Notes: generated by a model from the letters alone, not told the origin. 35,856 bases of DNA from Desulfonauticus sp. 38_4375 (GCA_001507915.1 LGER01000016.1:1-35856); one strand, 5' to 3'. Counted from the first letter of the stretch, positions 1-9,436 are shown. Translations and numbers: made by a program.

Positions 1-282
1 AAGGAGAGGAAAAAAGAAACTCGCATCCTTGTTTTTGGAGATGATGATTGGCTTACTGATAAATATGTGGAGTTGGGAGGAAATAAAGAACTTTTAAGCA
101 AAGGGTTAAGCTGGTTACGTTCCAGAGAAAAGCTCCTTTCTTTGTCTAAGCCTAAGGTAGCCAATTCCTTTTTGTTTTTAAGTCAGGGGGAAAAGTTAAC
201 TATTACTGTGGTGCCCTTGCTGGTTTTACCCCTATTATGTTTGCTTTTGGCGGGATTGGTTGCTCTAAGAAGACGCTCTTAG
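1..282 (+). CDS. GldG-like ABC transporter auxiliary protein, C-terminal fragment
   Basis: The reading frame is open from the first base, so the window cuts the gene and only the last 93 codons are present. It ends in a hydrophobic helix (VPLLVLPLLCLLLAGLVAL) followed by a short basic tail RRRS, which fits a type I membrane anchor. The readable part resembles the C-terminal end of the GldG/ABC_transp_aux family, in which a large extracytoplasmic domain is held by a last membrane helix. The next gene encodes a DUF4340 protein, a common partner of that family, which strengthens the call. The GTG at position 67 is not taken as a start because the frame continues upstream with similar coding character. 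An ABC permease and ATPase would be expected just outside the window; this is inference. Confidence 0.6.
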   Translation, partial: KERKKETRILVFGDDDWLTDKYVELGGNKELLSKGLSWLRSREKLLSLSKPKVANSFLFLSQGEKLTITVVPLLVLPLLCLLLAGLVALRRRS

Positions 283-291
283 GGAGGAGTT

Positions 292-1566
292 ATGAAACGC
301 ATCTTGTGGTTATCAGGCATAGCTCTTGGCTTGTGGTTGGGGATTTACTTGTGGCCTCACGTAGATAGCTCTAAAGAAGAACAGATTCAGTGGCCTAATC
401 TGGTTTCTTTAAATATTAACCGTATTATCTTTAAAGATTTTTCTTTACTTAATCAGACTGGAAAGTGGAAAGTTAGGGTAAAAGAGCAGGATTTTCCAGC
501 CAATAAAGAGGAAGTAGAGAGTTTACTTAGATTTATTAGCCAAAATAAACCCAAGCGGGTTCTGGATAAAATAAATAGCGATAAATGGTCTCAATTTGGC
601 TTAAACAAGGACAATAGTTTGGTAATTGAAGCTGAAGAAAAACAAATTCAACTTATCCTGGGAGGAGAAAATCCCAGCCAGGATGGAGTCTATGCCCTGA
701 GTAATATTTTGCCCAATACCTTGCTTCTTTTGCCCTTTGATTATGAGCAAGAATTGAAAAAGAACCCTAAGGATTTTTATCAGTTAGCTGTTTTTCCCTT
801 TACTGATGAAGACCTAAAAAAAGTTCAAATAGAAAAAAAAGGTCAGCCCTATCTGGTTTTGAAAAAAGGAGAGAAGGAAGATTTTCAATTTCTTTACCCT
901 GAAGAGTATAAAAAAGAAAAGGTTAATTCCTCTGAAGCCACTAGTTTATTCTTTAATTTAGCTACCCTAAAAGCCCAGGACTTACTTTATGTGGACCCAA
1001 AAAAATTGAGCCCACCTCTTTATACCTATACCCTGGAATTAAAAAATTTAACTTCTTTTTCTTTGCAAATCTATTCCTATCAGGATTCTAACTATCTATT
1101 AAAATTAGATAAAAATCCCTGGTATTATTTACTTGACCAGGCAGGCTTAAATGGGATAAATAAAAAACCTTTTTTGTTGAAGGATAGGCACTTTTTGAAT
1201 TTTGCGCAGGAAGATGTGAAGAGAATAGAGCTTGCTTCTCCAGAAAAAAGTTTGGATATTGTTTACAAGGACAGGGAAAAGGTGTGGAAGGTGGTTGGTT
1301 CTGGAGAAGAATTTAGTGGAGCCAGTCTTTATCTTTGGGAACTGCAGGATTTAGAATATTTAGACATTATTAGTAAACTTCCATCTGATTTATCTGTTGT
1401 CTTAAGTCTTACCCTTAAAAATAAGATGAACAAAGACTTAGTAGATGTAGAATTTTTTTCCACCAAAGATGAAGATAAGTTTTGGGTAAAAATTGCTGAA
1501 GATAGATATTATTTGGTGCAGACCGATTTGGTGAAAAATTTAACTTCTAAATTAAAAGAAAATTAA
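292..1566 (+). CDS. DUF4340 domain protein
   Basis: This 424-residue protein has one N-terminal hydrophobic segment (about residues 4-21, with LWLSGIALGLWLGIYLW) and then a long polar region. It is therefore probably anchored in the inner membrane with its bulk in the periplasm. The early region with 'DFPANKEEVESLLRFI' and 'LVIEAEEKQIQLILGG' matches the repeated beta-rich pattern of DUF4340 proteins, which accompany GldG-like ABC transporters. The start ATG follows a strong AGGGAGGAG ribosome site and lies 9 bases after the previous stop, so the two genes are almost surely co-transcribed. The molecular role of the family is not known. A part in an ABC export or envelope complex is inferred only from the partnership. 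Confidence 0.75.
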   Translation: MKRILWLSGIALGLWLGIYLWPHVDSSKEEQIQWPNLVSLNINRIIFKDFSLLNQTGKWKVRVKEQDFPANKEEVESLLRFISQNKPKRVLDKINSDKWSQFGLNKDNSLVIEAEEKQIQLILGGENPSQDGVYALSNILPNTLLLLPFDYEQELKKNPKDFYQLAVFPFTDEDLKKVQIEKKGQPYLVLKKGEKEDFQFLYPEEYKKEKVNSSEATSLFFNLATLKAQDLLYVDPKKLSPPLYTYTLELKNLTSFSLQIYSYQDSNYLLKLDKNPWYYLLDQAGLNGINKKPFLLKDRHFLNFAQEDVKRIELASPEKSLDIVYKDREKVWKVVGSGEEFSGASLYLWELQDLEYLDIISKLPSDLSVVLSLTLKNKMNKDLVDVEFFSTKDEDKFWVKIAEDRYYLVQTDLVKNLTSKLKEN

Positions 1567-1582
1567 CAGGGAGAGGTTTTAA

Positions 1583-1786
1583 ATGGCTAGAATTACTGTA
1601 GATGATTGTTTAAAAAAGGTGAATAATCGTTTTTTGCTTATTCATATGGCTATCAAGAGAATAAAGCAATATAAAGAAGGTTATAAGCCTCTGGTAGAAA
1701 GTAAGAATAAAGAAGTGGTTACAGCGTTGAGAGAGATTGCTGCTGGAAAGGTTTTGGTTGCTGAAGAAGGAAATCAGGATAACTAG
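1583..1786 (+). CDS. rpoZ: RNA polymerase omega subunit
   Basis: A 67-residue protein starting [19 protein letters not shown], the typical N-terminus of omega. The conserved block with '[11 protein letters not shown]' and '[15 protein letters not shown]' corresponds to the usual RA.QL..G and K.TV.ALREIA.GKV motifs. Omega binds the beta-prime subunit and helps RNA polymerase assemble. The length is normal for the short omega forms of this group. It starts after an AGGGAGAGG ribosome site, 16 bases from the DUF4340 gene, and is followed at once by dnaJ. In many bacteria rpoZ lies next to gmk and spoT; that neighbourhood is not present here. Confidence 0.95.
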   Translation: MARITVDDCLKKVNNRFLLIHMAIKRIKQYKEGYKPLVESKNKEVVTALREIAAGKVLVAEEGNQDN

Positions 1787-1794
1787 TTTTGGCT

Positions 1795-2892
1795 ATGAGT
1801 AAAAGAGATTATTACGAAATTTTGGGTGTATCCAGAGATGCTACAGAGGAAGAAATAAAACGAGCCTATCGCAAACTTGCTTTTAAATATCATCCAGATC
1901 GCAACCCTGACGACCCTGAAGCTGAAGCCAAGTTTAAGGAAGCTGCTGAAGCCTATGAGGTTTTGCGAGACCCTCAAAAGAGAGCCCAGTATGACCGCTT
2001 TGGGCATGCTGGAGTAAACGGCTCTGGTTTTGAGGGGTTTAGCAGTGCAGAGGATATTTTTAGCACCTTTAGTGATATTTTTGCTGAGTTTTTTGGATTT
2101 GGCGGTGGAAGCGCTTCTCGGGCAAGGCCTGGGGCTGATTTGCGTTATAATTTAAAGATTTCTTTTCGAGAAGCAGCCAAGGGTACAGAAGTAGAAATCA
2201 AAATTCCCAAACGGGATAGGTGTGATAGATGTTCTGGCAGTGGAGCAGAGCCTGGTTCTTCTGTGGAGACCTGTAGACAGTGTGGAGGTAGAGGACAGGT
2301 TTATCGTTCCCAGGGTTTTTTTAGGGTATCCATGCCCTGCCCCATGTGTAATGGTCGAGGAGAGGTTATTGCTAATCCCTGTAAGCGTTGCAAAGGCCAG
2401 GGAGTTGTGCATGTAAATAAAAAGATTCAGGTGCGCGTGCCTGCAGGTGTGGATAATGGGACCAGACTTAGGATTAGGGGAGAAGGCGAACCTGGAGAAT
2501 TTGGAGGCCCTCCAGGAGACCTTTATGTGGTAATTTATGTGGAAGAGGACGAAGTTTTTAGAAGGCAGGGACAGGACTTAATTATTCAGCAGGAAATCAG
2601 TTTTGTGCAAGCTGCGTTGGGTTGTAAAATAGAAGTCCCAACTTTAGATGACCCCATAGAGTTGCAAATTCCCAAGGGAACCCAGTCTGGTAAGGTGCTG
2701 AAGATAAGAGGAATGGGCTTGCCCGCCTTAAACAGTGCCTATCGAGGTGACTTGTTGGTAGAAGTCATTGTAAAAACGCCAACTGATTTAACCAAGAGAC
2801 AGGTAGAGTTGTTAAAAGAATTTGAGGCCATAGAAAAAGAAAAAAAGAAAAGTAGAGTAAAAAATATTTTTCGCAAGGTCATGGGTGAATAA
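1795..2892 (+). CDS. dnaJ: Chaperone DnaJ
   Basis: A full class I Hsp40 of 365 residues that stimulates the DnaK ATPase and holds unfolded protein. The J domain is at residues 1-70 with HPD at 33-35. A short Gly/Phe-rich linker follows. The zinc-binding region has four CxxCxGxG repeats ([32 protein letters not shown]). The C-terminal beta domain contains '[20 protein letters not shown]'. I chose the ATG at 1795, giving the standard [12 protein letters not shown] start. A TTG two codons upstream (1789) is also in frame but adds only Met-Ala and has no better ribosome site. The gene begins 8 bases after the rpoZ stop. DnaK and GrpE are not in the window. Confidence 0.96.
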   Translation: MSKRDYYEILGVSRDATEEEIKRAYRKLAFKYHPDRNPDDPEAEAKFKEAAEAYEVLRDPQKRAQYDRFGHAGVNGSGFEGFSSAEDIFSTFSDIFAEFFGFGGGSASRARPGADLRYNLKISFREAAKGTEVEIKIPKRDRCDRCSGSGAEPGSSVETCRQCGGRGQVYRSQGFFRVSMPCPMCNGRGEVIANPCKRCKGQGVVHVNKKIQVRVPAGVDNGTRLRIRGEGEPGEFGGPPGDLYVVIYVEEDEVFRRQGQDLIIQQEISFVQAALGCKIEVPTLDDPIELQIPKGTQSGKVLKIRGMGLPALNSAYRGDLLVEVIVKTPTDLTKRQVELLKEFEAIEKEKKKSRVKNIFRKVMGE

Positions 2893-2893
2893 A

Positions 2894-3367
2894 ATGGGCT
2901 TTTCCCATCTAGATGAGCAAGGTCAGATAAAGATGGTCAATGTGGGAGAAAAACAGGACTCCAGAAGAATAGCCATTGCCGAAGGTTTTATACGCTTAAA
3001 TGCTAAGACCTTAAGGCTGTTAAAAGAAAAGGCCCTGCCCAAGGGGGATGTGCTTACTACCGCCAAGATAGCTGGGATTATGGCTGCCAAGAAAACAGCA
3101 GAGCTTATTCCCCTTTGTCATCCTTTAAAGCTTACTTTTGTGGATGTGAGTTTTGAAGTACTCGAAGAAGAGCAAAGAATTAGGATAGAAAGTAAAGTGG
3201 AAACAACAGATAAGACTGGAGTAGAAATGGAAGCCTTGGTTGCTGTCAATGTAGCCATGCTTACTATTTACGATATGTGTAAGGCTGTGCAAAAGGATAT
3301 TATTTTAGAAAAGAGCAGGCTCTTATACAAAGAGGGGGGGAAGAGCGGTATTTTTAAAGCAGATTAA
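2894..3367 (+). CDS. moaC: Cyclic pyranopterin monophosphate synthase MoaC
   Basis: MoaC acts with MoaA in the first step of molybdenum cofactor synthesis, converting the 3',8-cyclo-GTP intermediate to cyclic pyranopterin phosphate. The 157-residue protein shows the family landmarks: an N-terminal 'HLDEQGQIKMVNVGEK', the 'IPLCHPL' motif, 'TTDKTGVEMEAL', 'YDMCKA' and a 'GGKSG' near the C-terminus. The ATG at 2894 is preferred over a GTG at 2885 that overlaps the dnaJ stop, because it places the family's usual N-terminus first and has GGGTG a few bases upstream. No other moa or moe genes are in the window. A small gene on the other strand ends only 9 bases beyond, so the two transcripts converge. 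Confidence 0.95.
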   Translation: MGFSHLDEQGQIKMVNVGEKQDSRRIAIAEGFIRLNAKTLRLLKEKALPKGDVLTTAKIAGIMAAKKTAELIPLCHPLKLTFVDVSFEVLEEEQRIRIESKVETTDKTGVEMEALVAVNVAMLTIYDMCKAVQKDIILEKSRLLYKEGGKSGIFKAD

Positions 3368-3376
3368 TTTTTACTT

Positions 3377-3625
3377 TTAATCCTGCCATACTTCTTCTTC
3401 CAGTTCAGCGCTCCATTTAAAGTTTTTTAGATCAAACCAGGTTCCACCTAAGTATTTATCTCCTAACCAGGCCACACTTTGAAACTTGTTTTTGCGCATT
3501 TTTTCTAGAGTTTCTTTAAGTTCTTGTTTTAAATCTTCTTTAATGATGATTTCTTTGCTGATTACCTCTGCCTCGCATTGGGTCATGACTTCTAAAATTA
3601 TTTTCTTATTCTCTTTACCAGACAA
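3377..3625 (-). CDS. Small hypothetical protein after hisF
   Basis: An 82-residue protein that I do not recognise. It begins with a TTG that overlaps the last 11 bases of hisF, and a GGAG lies 12 bases upstream of that TTG. An internal ATG (start at 3583) would give 68 residues and is an alternative. The middle is charged and probably helical ([17 protein letters not shown]). The end is aromatic and acidic ([18 protein letters not shown], then [12 protein letters not shown]). There is no signal peptide or membrane helix, so it is probably cytoplasmic. The overlap suggests translation coupled to hisF. It may be specific to this lineage. Being real and translated is likely but not certain. Confidence 0.5.
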   Translation of the reverse strand: MSGKENKKIILEVMTQCEAEVISKEIIIKEDLKQELKETLEKMRKNKFQSVAWLGDKYLGGTWFDLKNFKWSAELEEEVWQD

Positions 3626-4394
3626 GTCTTACTTTTACTCCTTGATTATGCATATATTTTTTAATCTCTGGGATAGACCATTCTCCATAGTGAATAATAG
3701 AAGCAATGAGAGCTGCAGAAGCTTTTCCTTTACTTACTGCCTCTACCATGTGCTCAGGATGACCTGCCCCTCCAGAGGCTATGACTGGGATACGGACATT
3801 TTCAGCAATGAGCCTGGTTAAGGTCAGTTCATATCCTTCTTTGGTACCGTCAGCATCAATGGAATTAAGGCAGATTTCACCTGCTCCCAGTTTTTCCACT
3901 TCCTGGGCCCACCAGAGGGCATCAATCCCCATGGGCTTTCTGCCGCCGTGTATGACCACCTCATACCCTGAAGGTATTTGCGAAGATACAGGGACATTTA
4001 AAACATCCATGCCTACCACTATACACTGCGAGCCAAAGGCTTCAGCACCTTCACTAATGAGGGAAGGATTTTTCACTGCTGCAGAGTTAATGGAAATTTT
4101 TTCTGCTCCTGCCAGAAGAACTGCTCGCATATCTTCTATAGAGGAGATTCCCCCTCCTACCGAAAAGGGGATAAAAATTTGAGCAGCTACCTTTTCCACC
4201 ACCTTGAGCATGATGGACCTGCCTTCATGGGAGGCAGTTATATCGTAAAAAACTATTTCATCTGCTCCTTGTTCATAATAGATTTTGGCAGTTTCTACAG
4301 GGTCGCCAATGTCCACATTGTCTTTAAACTTTATTCCCTTGGTGAGTTTTCCATCTCTCACATCCAGACAGGGGATTATTCTTTTACTAAGCAT
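3615..4394 (-). CDS. hisF: Imidazole glycerol phosphate synthase subunit HisF
   Basis: HisF is the cyclase subunit of IGP synthase. It uses ammonia delivered by HisH to turn PRFAR into imidazole glycerol phosphate and AICAR in histidine synthesis. The 259-residue TIM barrel starts [15 protein letters not shown], which carries catalytic Asp11. The second catalytic Asp is D130 in VVGMDV. Phosphate-binding loops are visible in 'FSVGGGIS' and '[12 protein letters not shown]'. The start at 4394 is firm by homology; a longer frame to 4511 only runs back into hisH. It begins 2 bases after the hisH stop, so the two subunits are translationally coupled. No other his genes are present, so the histidine pathway is dispersed in this genome. 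Confidence 0.96.
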   Translation of the reverse strand: MLSKRIIPCLDVRDGKLTKGIKFKDNVDIGDPVETAKIYYEQGADEIVFYDITASHEGRSIMLKVVEKVAAQIFIPFSVGGGISSIEDMRAVLLAGAEKISINSAAVKNPSLISEGAEAFGSQCIVVGMDVLNVPVSSQIPSGYEVVIHGGRKPMGIDALWWAQEVEKLGAGEICLNSIDADGTKEGYELTLTRLIAENVRIPVIASGGAGHPEHMVEAVSKGKASAALIASIIHYGEWSIPEIKKYMHNQGVKVRLVW

Positions 4395-4396
4395 AA

Positions 4397-5026
4397 TTAT
4401 TTTGACCTCACATAATTGTAGAAGTTCTTTAAGAGGGTTAAGCCAGGTCTTCCGCTTTTTTCTGGATGGAACTGCACTGCCCAGAGGTTTTCTCTTCCCA
4501 AAACAGAGCAAAATTCCAGGCCATAAAAGGAAGTACCTAGAATAAACTCTTTTTCTGGAGCGGGATAATAGGAATGGACAAAATAGAATTCAGCTTCTGG
4601 CTCAATACCTTCAAAAAGCAGACAATCTTTTTTTAAGGTAACCTGATTCCAGCCCATATGGGGGATGTTGATGGGAGAGCCATCTTCTTCAGTTAAATCT
4701 TCCTGAAAGCGTAAGCACTTTCCTGGAATAAGGCCCAGGGTATGGGTCTTATTTTCTTCACTAAAATCTAAAATAATCTGACAGCCCAGACAGATACCCA
4801 GAAGAGGGATATCTTTAGCCACTGCTTCTTTTAGTACTTTGCCCAAGTGAGTCTTTTGTAAATGTTGCATGGCAGAGCCTGCTGCTCCTACGCCTGGAAA
4901 AATAATTCCCCTGCTTTGCAAAATATCTTGAGCAGAAGCAGTTATTTTATTGGGAATTTCTAGATAATCCAGGGCCCTTTTGACACTAGTTAAATTACCG
5001 GCTTTGTAATCAATAATAGCTAACAT
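4397..5026 (-). CDS. hisH: Imidazole glycerol phosphate synthase subunit HisH
   Basis: HisH is the glutaminase subunit, which releases ammonia from glutamine and channels it to HisF. The 209-residue class I amidotransferase shows the complete triad: nucleophile Cys79 in LGICLGCQ, and His187 and Glu189 in QFHPEKSG. The oxyanion region '[11 protein letters not shown]' and the late 'VHSYYP' are also typical. The residue after the nucleophile elbow is Cys81 where Met is common, a mild variation. A good ribosome site (AAAGGA) lies upstream of the ATG. It follows the HD-GYP gene by only 18 bases and is adjacent to hisF, so an operon is likely. Confidence 0.95.
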   Translation of the reverse strand: MLAIIDYKAGNLTSVKRALDYLEIPNKITASAQDILQSRGIIFPGVGAAGSAMQHLQKTHLGKVLKEAVAKDIPLLGICLGCQIILDFSEENKTHTLGLIPGKCLRFQEDLTEEDGSPINIPHMGWNQVTLKKDCLLFEGIEPEAEFYFVHSYYPAPEKEFILGTSFYGLEFCSVLGRENLWAVQFHPEKSGRPGLTLLKNFYNYVRSK

Positions 5027-5044
5027 CTTTTTTCCTTTAGCAAG

Positions 5045-6289
5045 TTAAAAATAATTGGTATTATCTGCGTAATCTAAAGAAATTTTTAAAAAGGTTTTTT
5101 CCAGGGCATAAAAGGCATCCACCAATACAGGGTCAAAATGCATGCCTTTTTGGGAGAGGATATAACGTACACATTTTTCATGTTCTAAAGCTTCTTTATA
5201 GCACTTTTTGCTACGCATAGCATCGTAGACATCTACTATAGCCATAATTCTGGCACTTAAAGGAATATTTTCTCCCTTTAAGCCCTTGGGATAACCTGTA
5301 CCATCAAAACGTTCATGGTGATATAAAATTATTTCCATGGCCAGAGTTAAAAATTGGGAGTTGGGAAACTTACTCTTGGCCCTATTGATAATCTTTGCCC
5401 CATAAAGGCAGTGTTCTTTAATCAAATCAAATTCCTGAATAGAGAGCTTACCTCGTTTAAATAAAATATTTTCTGGCACAGCTACTTTACCAATATCGTG
5501 AATAACTGAAGCCTTTACCAGGTTTTCCAGGTATCTATTAGTAATAATTTTCTTATAAGGAGAATGTTTTTTTAAGTATAAAGCCAGATTGTAAACATAG
5601 AGTTTGGTCCTTTCCAGGTGTTTACCTGTCTCCAAATCCCTTCCTTCTGCCTGATAGGCTAGAGCTTCGATAAGGGCTGTATCTTCTTCTATCATCTGCT
5701 TTTTTTCTTTGTGATTCCTATAGAAAATAAAGGCAAAAAGCAGGGAAGAAATAATAAATATAGCCAGCATCGCTATAAGTAAAAGGTCTTGAAACTGTGC
5801 CAGCTGCTTTAGTTTATGCAGGTAAAAGGTCTTATCTAAAGCTACTCTTAAGTATAAAACTTTATCTCCAAAATAAAAAGGAAGATAATAAATTATACTA
5901 TCCTCTTTTTCTGTATAACTAAAGGTTTGTTTTTTTAAAGCCAGGTGATAATTTTTATCTTCCAGGTATAACTTGTTGTCTGGATTTATCTGGGTACTTG
6001 CTAGAAGAGAGCTGTCTACATCAATAATAAAAACATCTTTTGCTTTTAAGTATTCCCTTATGCTTGTAGCCAGGTTAGGCCAAAAAAGGTCAGGCTTATT
6101 GGTGGCAAGAGGGTAGTTTTGCTTAAAGCGGGAGTTTATGTTTTGAGTAAACTCCAGGCCCTTTTGACGAAAAAAATTATTTTTGATTCTTTGGGTAAGC
6201 AAATTTTCTAAGCTAAAACAAATCCCTATAAGTAGAGCTAACCAGAGTAAAAAGGAAAAAACTAGCTTGATTTGAGGCTTTTTAGGCAT
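5045..6289 (-). CDS. Membrane HD-GYP c-di-GMP phosphodiesterase
   Basis: A 414-residue sensor-effector protein. A membrane helix (about residues 9-28) is followed by a roughly 135-residue extracytoplasmic region, probably a sensor, and a second helix (about 167-190). A short linker leads to a cytoplasmic HD-GYP domain. Catalytic signatures are HD at 264-265 in VIHDIGKVAVPENIL, and HHERFDGTGYP at 324-334. Later come 'IPLSARIMAIVDVYDAM' and the final 'KGMHFDPVLV', all standard for active enzymes. The family hydrolyses cyclic di-GMP. The gene is first in the hisHF operon, an unexpected pairing. The signal it senses cannot be told from the sequence. Confidence 0.9.
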   Translation of the reverse strand: MPKKPQIKLVFSFLLWLALLIGICFSLENLLTQRIKNNFFRQKGLEFTQNINSRFKQNYPLATNKPDLFWPNLATSIREYLKAKDVFIIDVDSSLLASTQINPDNKLYLEDKNYHLALKKQTFSYTEKEDSIIYYLPFYFGDKVLYLRVALDKTFYLHKLKQLAQFQDLLLIAMLAIFIISSLLFAFIFYRNHKEKKQMIEEDTALIEALAYQAEGRDLETGKHLERTKLYVYNLALYLKKHSPYKKIITNRYLENLVKASVIHDIGKVAVPENILFKRGKLSIQEFDLIKEHCLYGAKIINRAKSKFPNSQFLTLAMEIILYHHERFDGTGYPKGLKGENIPLSARIMAIVDVYDAMRSKKCYKEALEHEKCVRYILSQKGMHFDPVLVDAFYALEKTFLKISLDYADNTNYF

Positions 6290-6439
6290 AGCTTTTAAGG
6301 TAGACTAAAAAAGAAAAAAGGTAAAGGGAGTATTTTTTAAAAAATATTAGTTTCTCCTAACTTTTTTCTTTACTTTTTGCTAAAAGAGTTTATTAACTTT
6401 TTTAAGACTTAAGTTCAAAGTAAACAAAGGAGTAAGGTT

Positions 6440-7276
6440 ATGTGGGAATACACAGATAAGGTAAAAGAGTTTTTCTTAAATCCCAAGAATGTGGGAGAAA
6501 TAGAGGATGCAGATGCAGTGGGAGAAGTGGGCAGCATTGCCTGTGGAGATGCCCTTAAGTTGTATTTGAAAATAGAAGATGGGAAAATTGTGGATGCCAA
6601 GTTTAAGACCTTTGGTTGTGCCAGTGCCATTGCTTCTAGTTCTGCTCTTACTGAGCTTATCAAAGGAAAAACCATTGAAGAAGCCAGAAAAATTACCAAT
6701 AAGGATATTGCCGAGTTTTTAGGCGGGCTGCCCAAAGCCAAGATGCACTGTTCAGTAATGGGGCAGCAGGCTTTAGAAGCAGCCATTAAGAACTATCTAG
6801 GAGAAGAGGTAGAAGAAAAGCAACTGGAAGGAGAGATTGTCTGTGAGTGTTTTGGGGTTACAGATGAAGAGATTCGCAGGGCCATTAAGGAAAATGATTT
6901 AAAAAGTGTGGAAGACATTACCTATTACACCAAGGCTGGTGGAGGATGTGAAAATTGTCTACCTCAATTGGAAGAGATTTTAGCAGAAGTGCGTAAAGAA
7001 CTGGAACAAGCTCAGGAGAAAAAGCCCAAAAAATTATCTAATGTACAGAAGATGCAAAAGGTGCTTAAGGTACTGGAAGAAGAAATAAGACCAGCTTTGC
7101 AGCGAGATGGTGGTGATATTGAACTTATAGATATTGAAGGAGATAATGTGCTGGTATCTTTAAGAGGAAAGTGTACCAGGTGTCCTTCCAGCCAGTTAAC
7201 TCTTAAGGACTTTGTGGAAAAGAGCTTACAAGAGAAGGTTTCACCTCAACTGACAGTGGAGGAAGCAAATGAATAA
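6440..7276 (+). CDS. nifU: NifU-type Fe-S cluster scaffold protein
   Basis: A three-domain scaffold of 278 residues on which [2Fe-2S] and [4Fe-4S] clusters are built before transfer to target proteins. The N-terminal IscU-like domain has Cys35, Cys60 and Cys104, with Asp37 in 'ACGDA'. The central permanent-cluster domain has the motif C135-x-C137 with C170-x2-C173. The C-terminal Nfu domain has C245-x2-C248 in 'KCTRCPSSQ'. The ATG has AAAGGAG 7 bases upstream. It overlaps nifS by 8 bases. No nitrogenase genes are seen, so this is best read as the general Fe-S system, as in many anaerobes that use the NIF-type pair. It is probably the first gene of a long operon. Confidence 0.95.
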   Translation: MWEYTDKVKEFFLNPKNVGEIEDADAVGEVGSIACGDALKLYLKIEDGKIVDAKFKTFGCASAIASSSALTELIKGKTIEEARKITNKDIAEFLGGLPKAKMHCSVMGQQALEAAIKNYLGEEVEEKQLEGEIVCECFGVTDEEIRRAIKENDLKSVEDITYYTKAGGGCENCLPQLEEILAEVRKELEQAQEKKPKKLSNVQKMQKVLKVLEEEIRPALQRDGGDIELIDIEGDNVLVSLRGKCTRCPSSQLTLKDFVEKSLQEKVSPQLTVEEANE

Positions 7277-8486
7277 GGTGGTTTATCTGGATAATAATGC
7301 TACCACCAGGGTAGCTCCGGAAGTACTGGAGGAGATACTTCCCTTTTTTAGCGAAAGGTATGGCAACCCTTCCAGTATGCATTCTTTTGGTGGTGAAGTG
7401 GGAAAGGAGATTAAAAAGGCCAGAGAAAAAGTTGCGGCTATTTTAAACTGTTCTCCTGAAGAAATAATTTTTACTGCCTGTGGTACAGAAAGCGATAATA
7501 CTGCTATTTTTTCTGCTTTACGCAGTTTTCCAGAAAAAAGGCATTTAATTACCACCAAGGTAGAGCATCCAGCCATATTGAGTTTATGTAAGTACCTGGA
7601 AAAAAAATTGGGCTACGAAGTTACCTATCTGGGAGTTAATGCCCAGGGTGAGTTGGATCTGGAAGAATTAAAGGCAAGTATTAGACCAGACACTGCCATT
7701 ATCAGCGTTATGTGGGCCAACAATGAAACAGGAGTTGTTTTCCCCATTGCAGAAATTGCTGAAATTGCCAAAGAAAAAGGTGTGTTGTTCCACACTGATG
7801 CAGTCCAGGCAGTGGGTAAAGAGGAGATTGATTTGAGTAAGCTTCCAGTGGACATGCTTTCTTTATCTGGTCACAAACTGCACGCTCCCAAGGGAGTAGG
7901 TGCCCTTTTTGTTCGTAAAAAAACTCCTTTTCAGCCTTTTATGATTGGAGGCCATCAAGAACGAGGCCGAAGGGCTGGTACAGAAAACACCACTGGCATT
8001 ATAGGTCTGGGTAAGGCCTGTGAGCTGGCTGCAAATAATTTTGAGGAAGAAAGAACCAGGGTAAAGGCTTTGCGCGACAAACTGGAACAGGGATTGTTAA
8101 AAATTCCGTATACCCGTTTAAATGGCCATAAAGAGAAAAGACTTCCCAATACCTGCAATGTTTCCTTTGGTTATGTGGAAGGAGAGGCTATTTTGCTTCT
8201 TTTAAATGAGTTGGGGATTTGTGCCAGTTCAGGCTCTGCCTGTACTTCAGGAAGTCTAGAGCCTTCCCATGTCTTACGGGCTATGGGAGTTCCTTTTAAT
8301 TATGCCCATGGGTCCATTCGTTTTAGTTTAAGCAGGTATAATAGCGAAGAAGAAATAGAACTTGTGCTGAAAGAAATGCCCAGGATAATAGAAAAGCTAC
8401 GCAGTATTTCTCCCTTTTCTCCTGAGGAAATGGAAAAGGAGTTGAAACAGGGAAAAGATAACTGGGGCCAATGTGCCTGTCATTAG
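7269..8486 (+). CDS. nifS: Cysteine desulfurase NifS
   Basis: A PLP enzyme that removes sulfur from cysteine and passes it as a persulfide to NifU. The 405-residue protein has the aminotransferase class V landmarks: His100 (VEHPA), Asp177 and Gln180 (HTDAVQA), and the PLP lysine K203 in LSGHKLHAPKG. The active-site Cys325 lies in CASSGSACTSGSLEPSHVL. Cys325 sits in the extended loop typical of group I enzymes. The last residues CACH are an odd metal-ligand-like tail that is not needed for catalysis. The ATG lies inside the nifU end, so translation is coupled. cysK and cysE follow and would supply its cysteine substrate. Confidence 0.96.
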   Translation: MNKVVYLDNNATTRVAPEVLEEILPFFSERYGNPSSMHSFGGEVGKEIKKAREKVAAILNCSPEEIIFTACGTESDNTAIFSALRSFPEKRHLITTKVEHPAILSLCKYLEKKLGYEVTYLGVNAQGELDLEELKASIRPDTAIISVMWANNETGVVFPIAEIAEIAKEKGVLFHTDAVQAVGKEEIDLSKLPVDMLSLSGHKLHAPKGVGALFVRKKTPFQPFMIGGHQERGRRAGTENTTGIIGLGKACELAANNFEEERTRVKALRDKLEQGLLKIPYTRLNGHKEKRLPNTCNVSFGYVEGEAILLLLNELGICASSGSACTSGSLEPSHVLRAMGVPFNYAHGSIRFSLSRYNSEEEIELVLKEMPRIIEKLRSISPFSPEEMEKELKQGKDNWGQCACH

Positions 8487-8511
8487 GGAAGAAAACTTTT
8501 AGGGTGAAAAA

Positions 8512-9435
8512 ATGATTTATTCCAATGTGTTAGAGTTAGTGGGTAAAACCCCTCTGGTTTATTTGAATAAATTGACCCGGGGTCTGCCAGCCAGGGTAGC
8601 AGCCAAACTGGAATATTACAATCCAGCGAGTTCAGTGAAGGATAGGATTGCCAAAAATATGTTGACCCGGGCCCTGGAACAGGGGTTAATTGAGAAGGGT
8701 AGTGTTATTGTGGAGCCTACCAGTGGAAATACAGGGATAGGGCTGGCTCTGGCCTGTCAGGTGCTGGGTCTAAAGTTAATTTTAACCATGCCTGAGAGTA
8801 TGAGTATAGAGCGACGAAAGTTGCTTAAGGCCATGGGAGCAGAATTGATTTTAACCCCAGCTGAGGAAGGAATGGCTGGAGCAGTGAAAAAGGCCAAAGA
8901 AATTGTTGAAAGAGAGCCCAGGGCCTTTATGCCCATGCAATTTGAGAATGTCTTTAATCCAGAGGTTCACTACCTGACCACAGGAGAAGAAATCTGGCAG
9001 GATACAGAGGGCAAAGTGGATATTTTTGTAGCTGGAGTAGGTACTGGCGGTACCCTTACGGGAGTGGGAAGAAAGCTAAAGGAAAAAAATCCAGCCATAA
9101 AAGTGGTGGCAGTAGAGCCCTTAAACTCTCCGGTGCTTTCTGGTGGTAATCCTGGACCTCATAAAATTCAAGGCATAGGTGCGGGATTTATCCCCAAGGT
9201 TTTGGATTTAAAAGTAGTTGACCAGATTGAAAAGATAGCAGATGAAGAAGCCTTTTTAATGGCCAGAAGGCTCATTGGCGAAGAAGGCATCTTAGCTGGC
9301 ATATCTTCTGGTGCTAATCTGGCCGCTGCTTTAAAACTGGCCAGATTGGAAGAAAATAGAGGAAAACTTATAGTCTTTGTAGCTTGTGATACTGCTGAAC
9401 GCTACTTATCAACACCGCTTTTTGGAGAAGAATAA
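8512..9435 (+). CDS. cysK: Cysteine synthase (O-acetylserine sulfhydrylase)
   Basis: This enzyme makes cysteine from O-acetylserine and sulfide with PLP. The 307-residue protein opens with '[16 protein letters not shown]' and has the PLP lysine K43 in [11 protein letters not shown]. The substrate loop is '[12 protein letters not shown]', the phosphate-binding loop is '[15 protein letters not shown]', and '[12 protein letters not shown]' closes the site. The length is normal for CysK. An AGGGTGA ribosome site lies shortly before the ATG. cysE follows with one base between the genes, so the two steps of cysteine synthesis are made together, next to nifS which consumes cysteine. The alternative, CysM or a cystathionine synthase, is less likely given the cysE partner. 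Confidence 0.94.
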   Translation: MIYSNVLELVGKTPLVYLNKLTRGLPARVAAKLEYYNPASSVKDRIAKNMLTRALEQGLIEKGSVIVEPTSGNTGIGLALACQVLGLKLILTMPESMSIERRKLLKAMGAELILTPAEEGMAGAVKKAKEIVEREPRAFMPMQFENVFNPEVHYLTTGEEIWQDTEGKVDIFVAGVGTGGTLTGVGRKLKEKNPAIKVVAVEPLNSPVLSGGNPGPHKIQGIGAGFIPKVLDLKVVDQIEKIADEEAFLMARRLIGEEGILAGISSGANLAAALKLARLEENRGKLIVFVACDTAERYLSTPLFGEE

Positions 9436-9436
9436 A

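Noticed and set aside
4395-4511. N-terminal extension of hisF
   Set aside because: It reads back into hisH. HisF proteins start at [12 protein letters not shown] and that ATG is directly after the hisH stop.
3781-4545. Plus-strand frames of 133, 78 and 86 codons opposite hisF and hisH
   Set aside because: They are mirror frames of two certain genes, have no ribosome sites and give low-complexity Ser/Pro/Phe-rich text.
6440-8486. Nitrogen fixation locus
   Set aside because: nifU and nifS are present without nifHDK, nifB or nifV. Such a pair serves general Fe-S assembly in many anaerobes.
9386-9436. Upstream start of cysE
   Set aside because: The extra residues lie in the cysK coding end. 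The ATG at 9437 has the better ribosome site and position.
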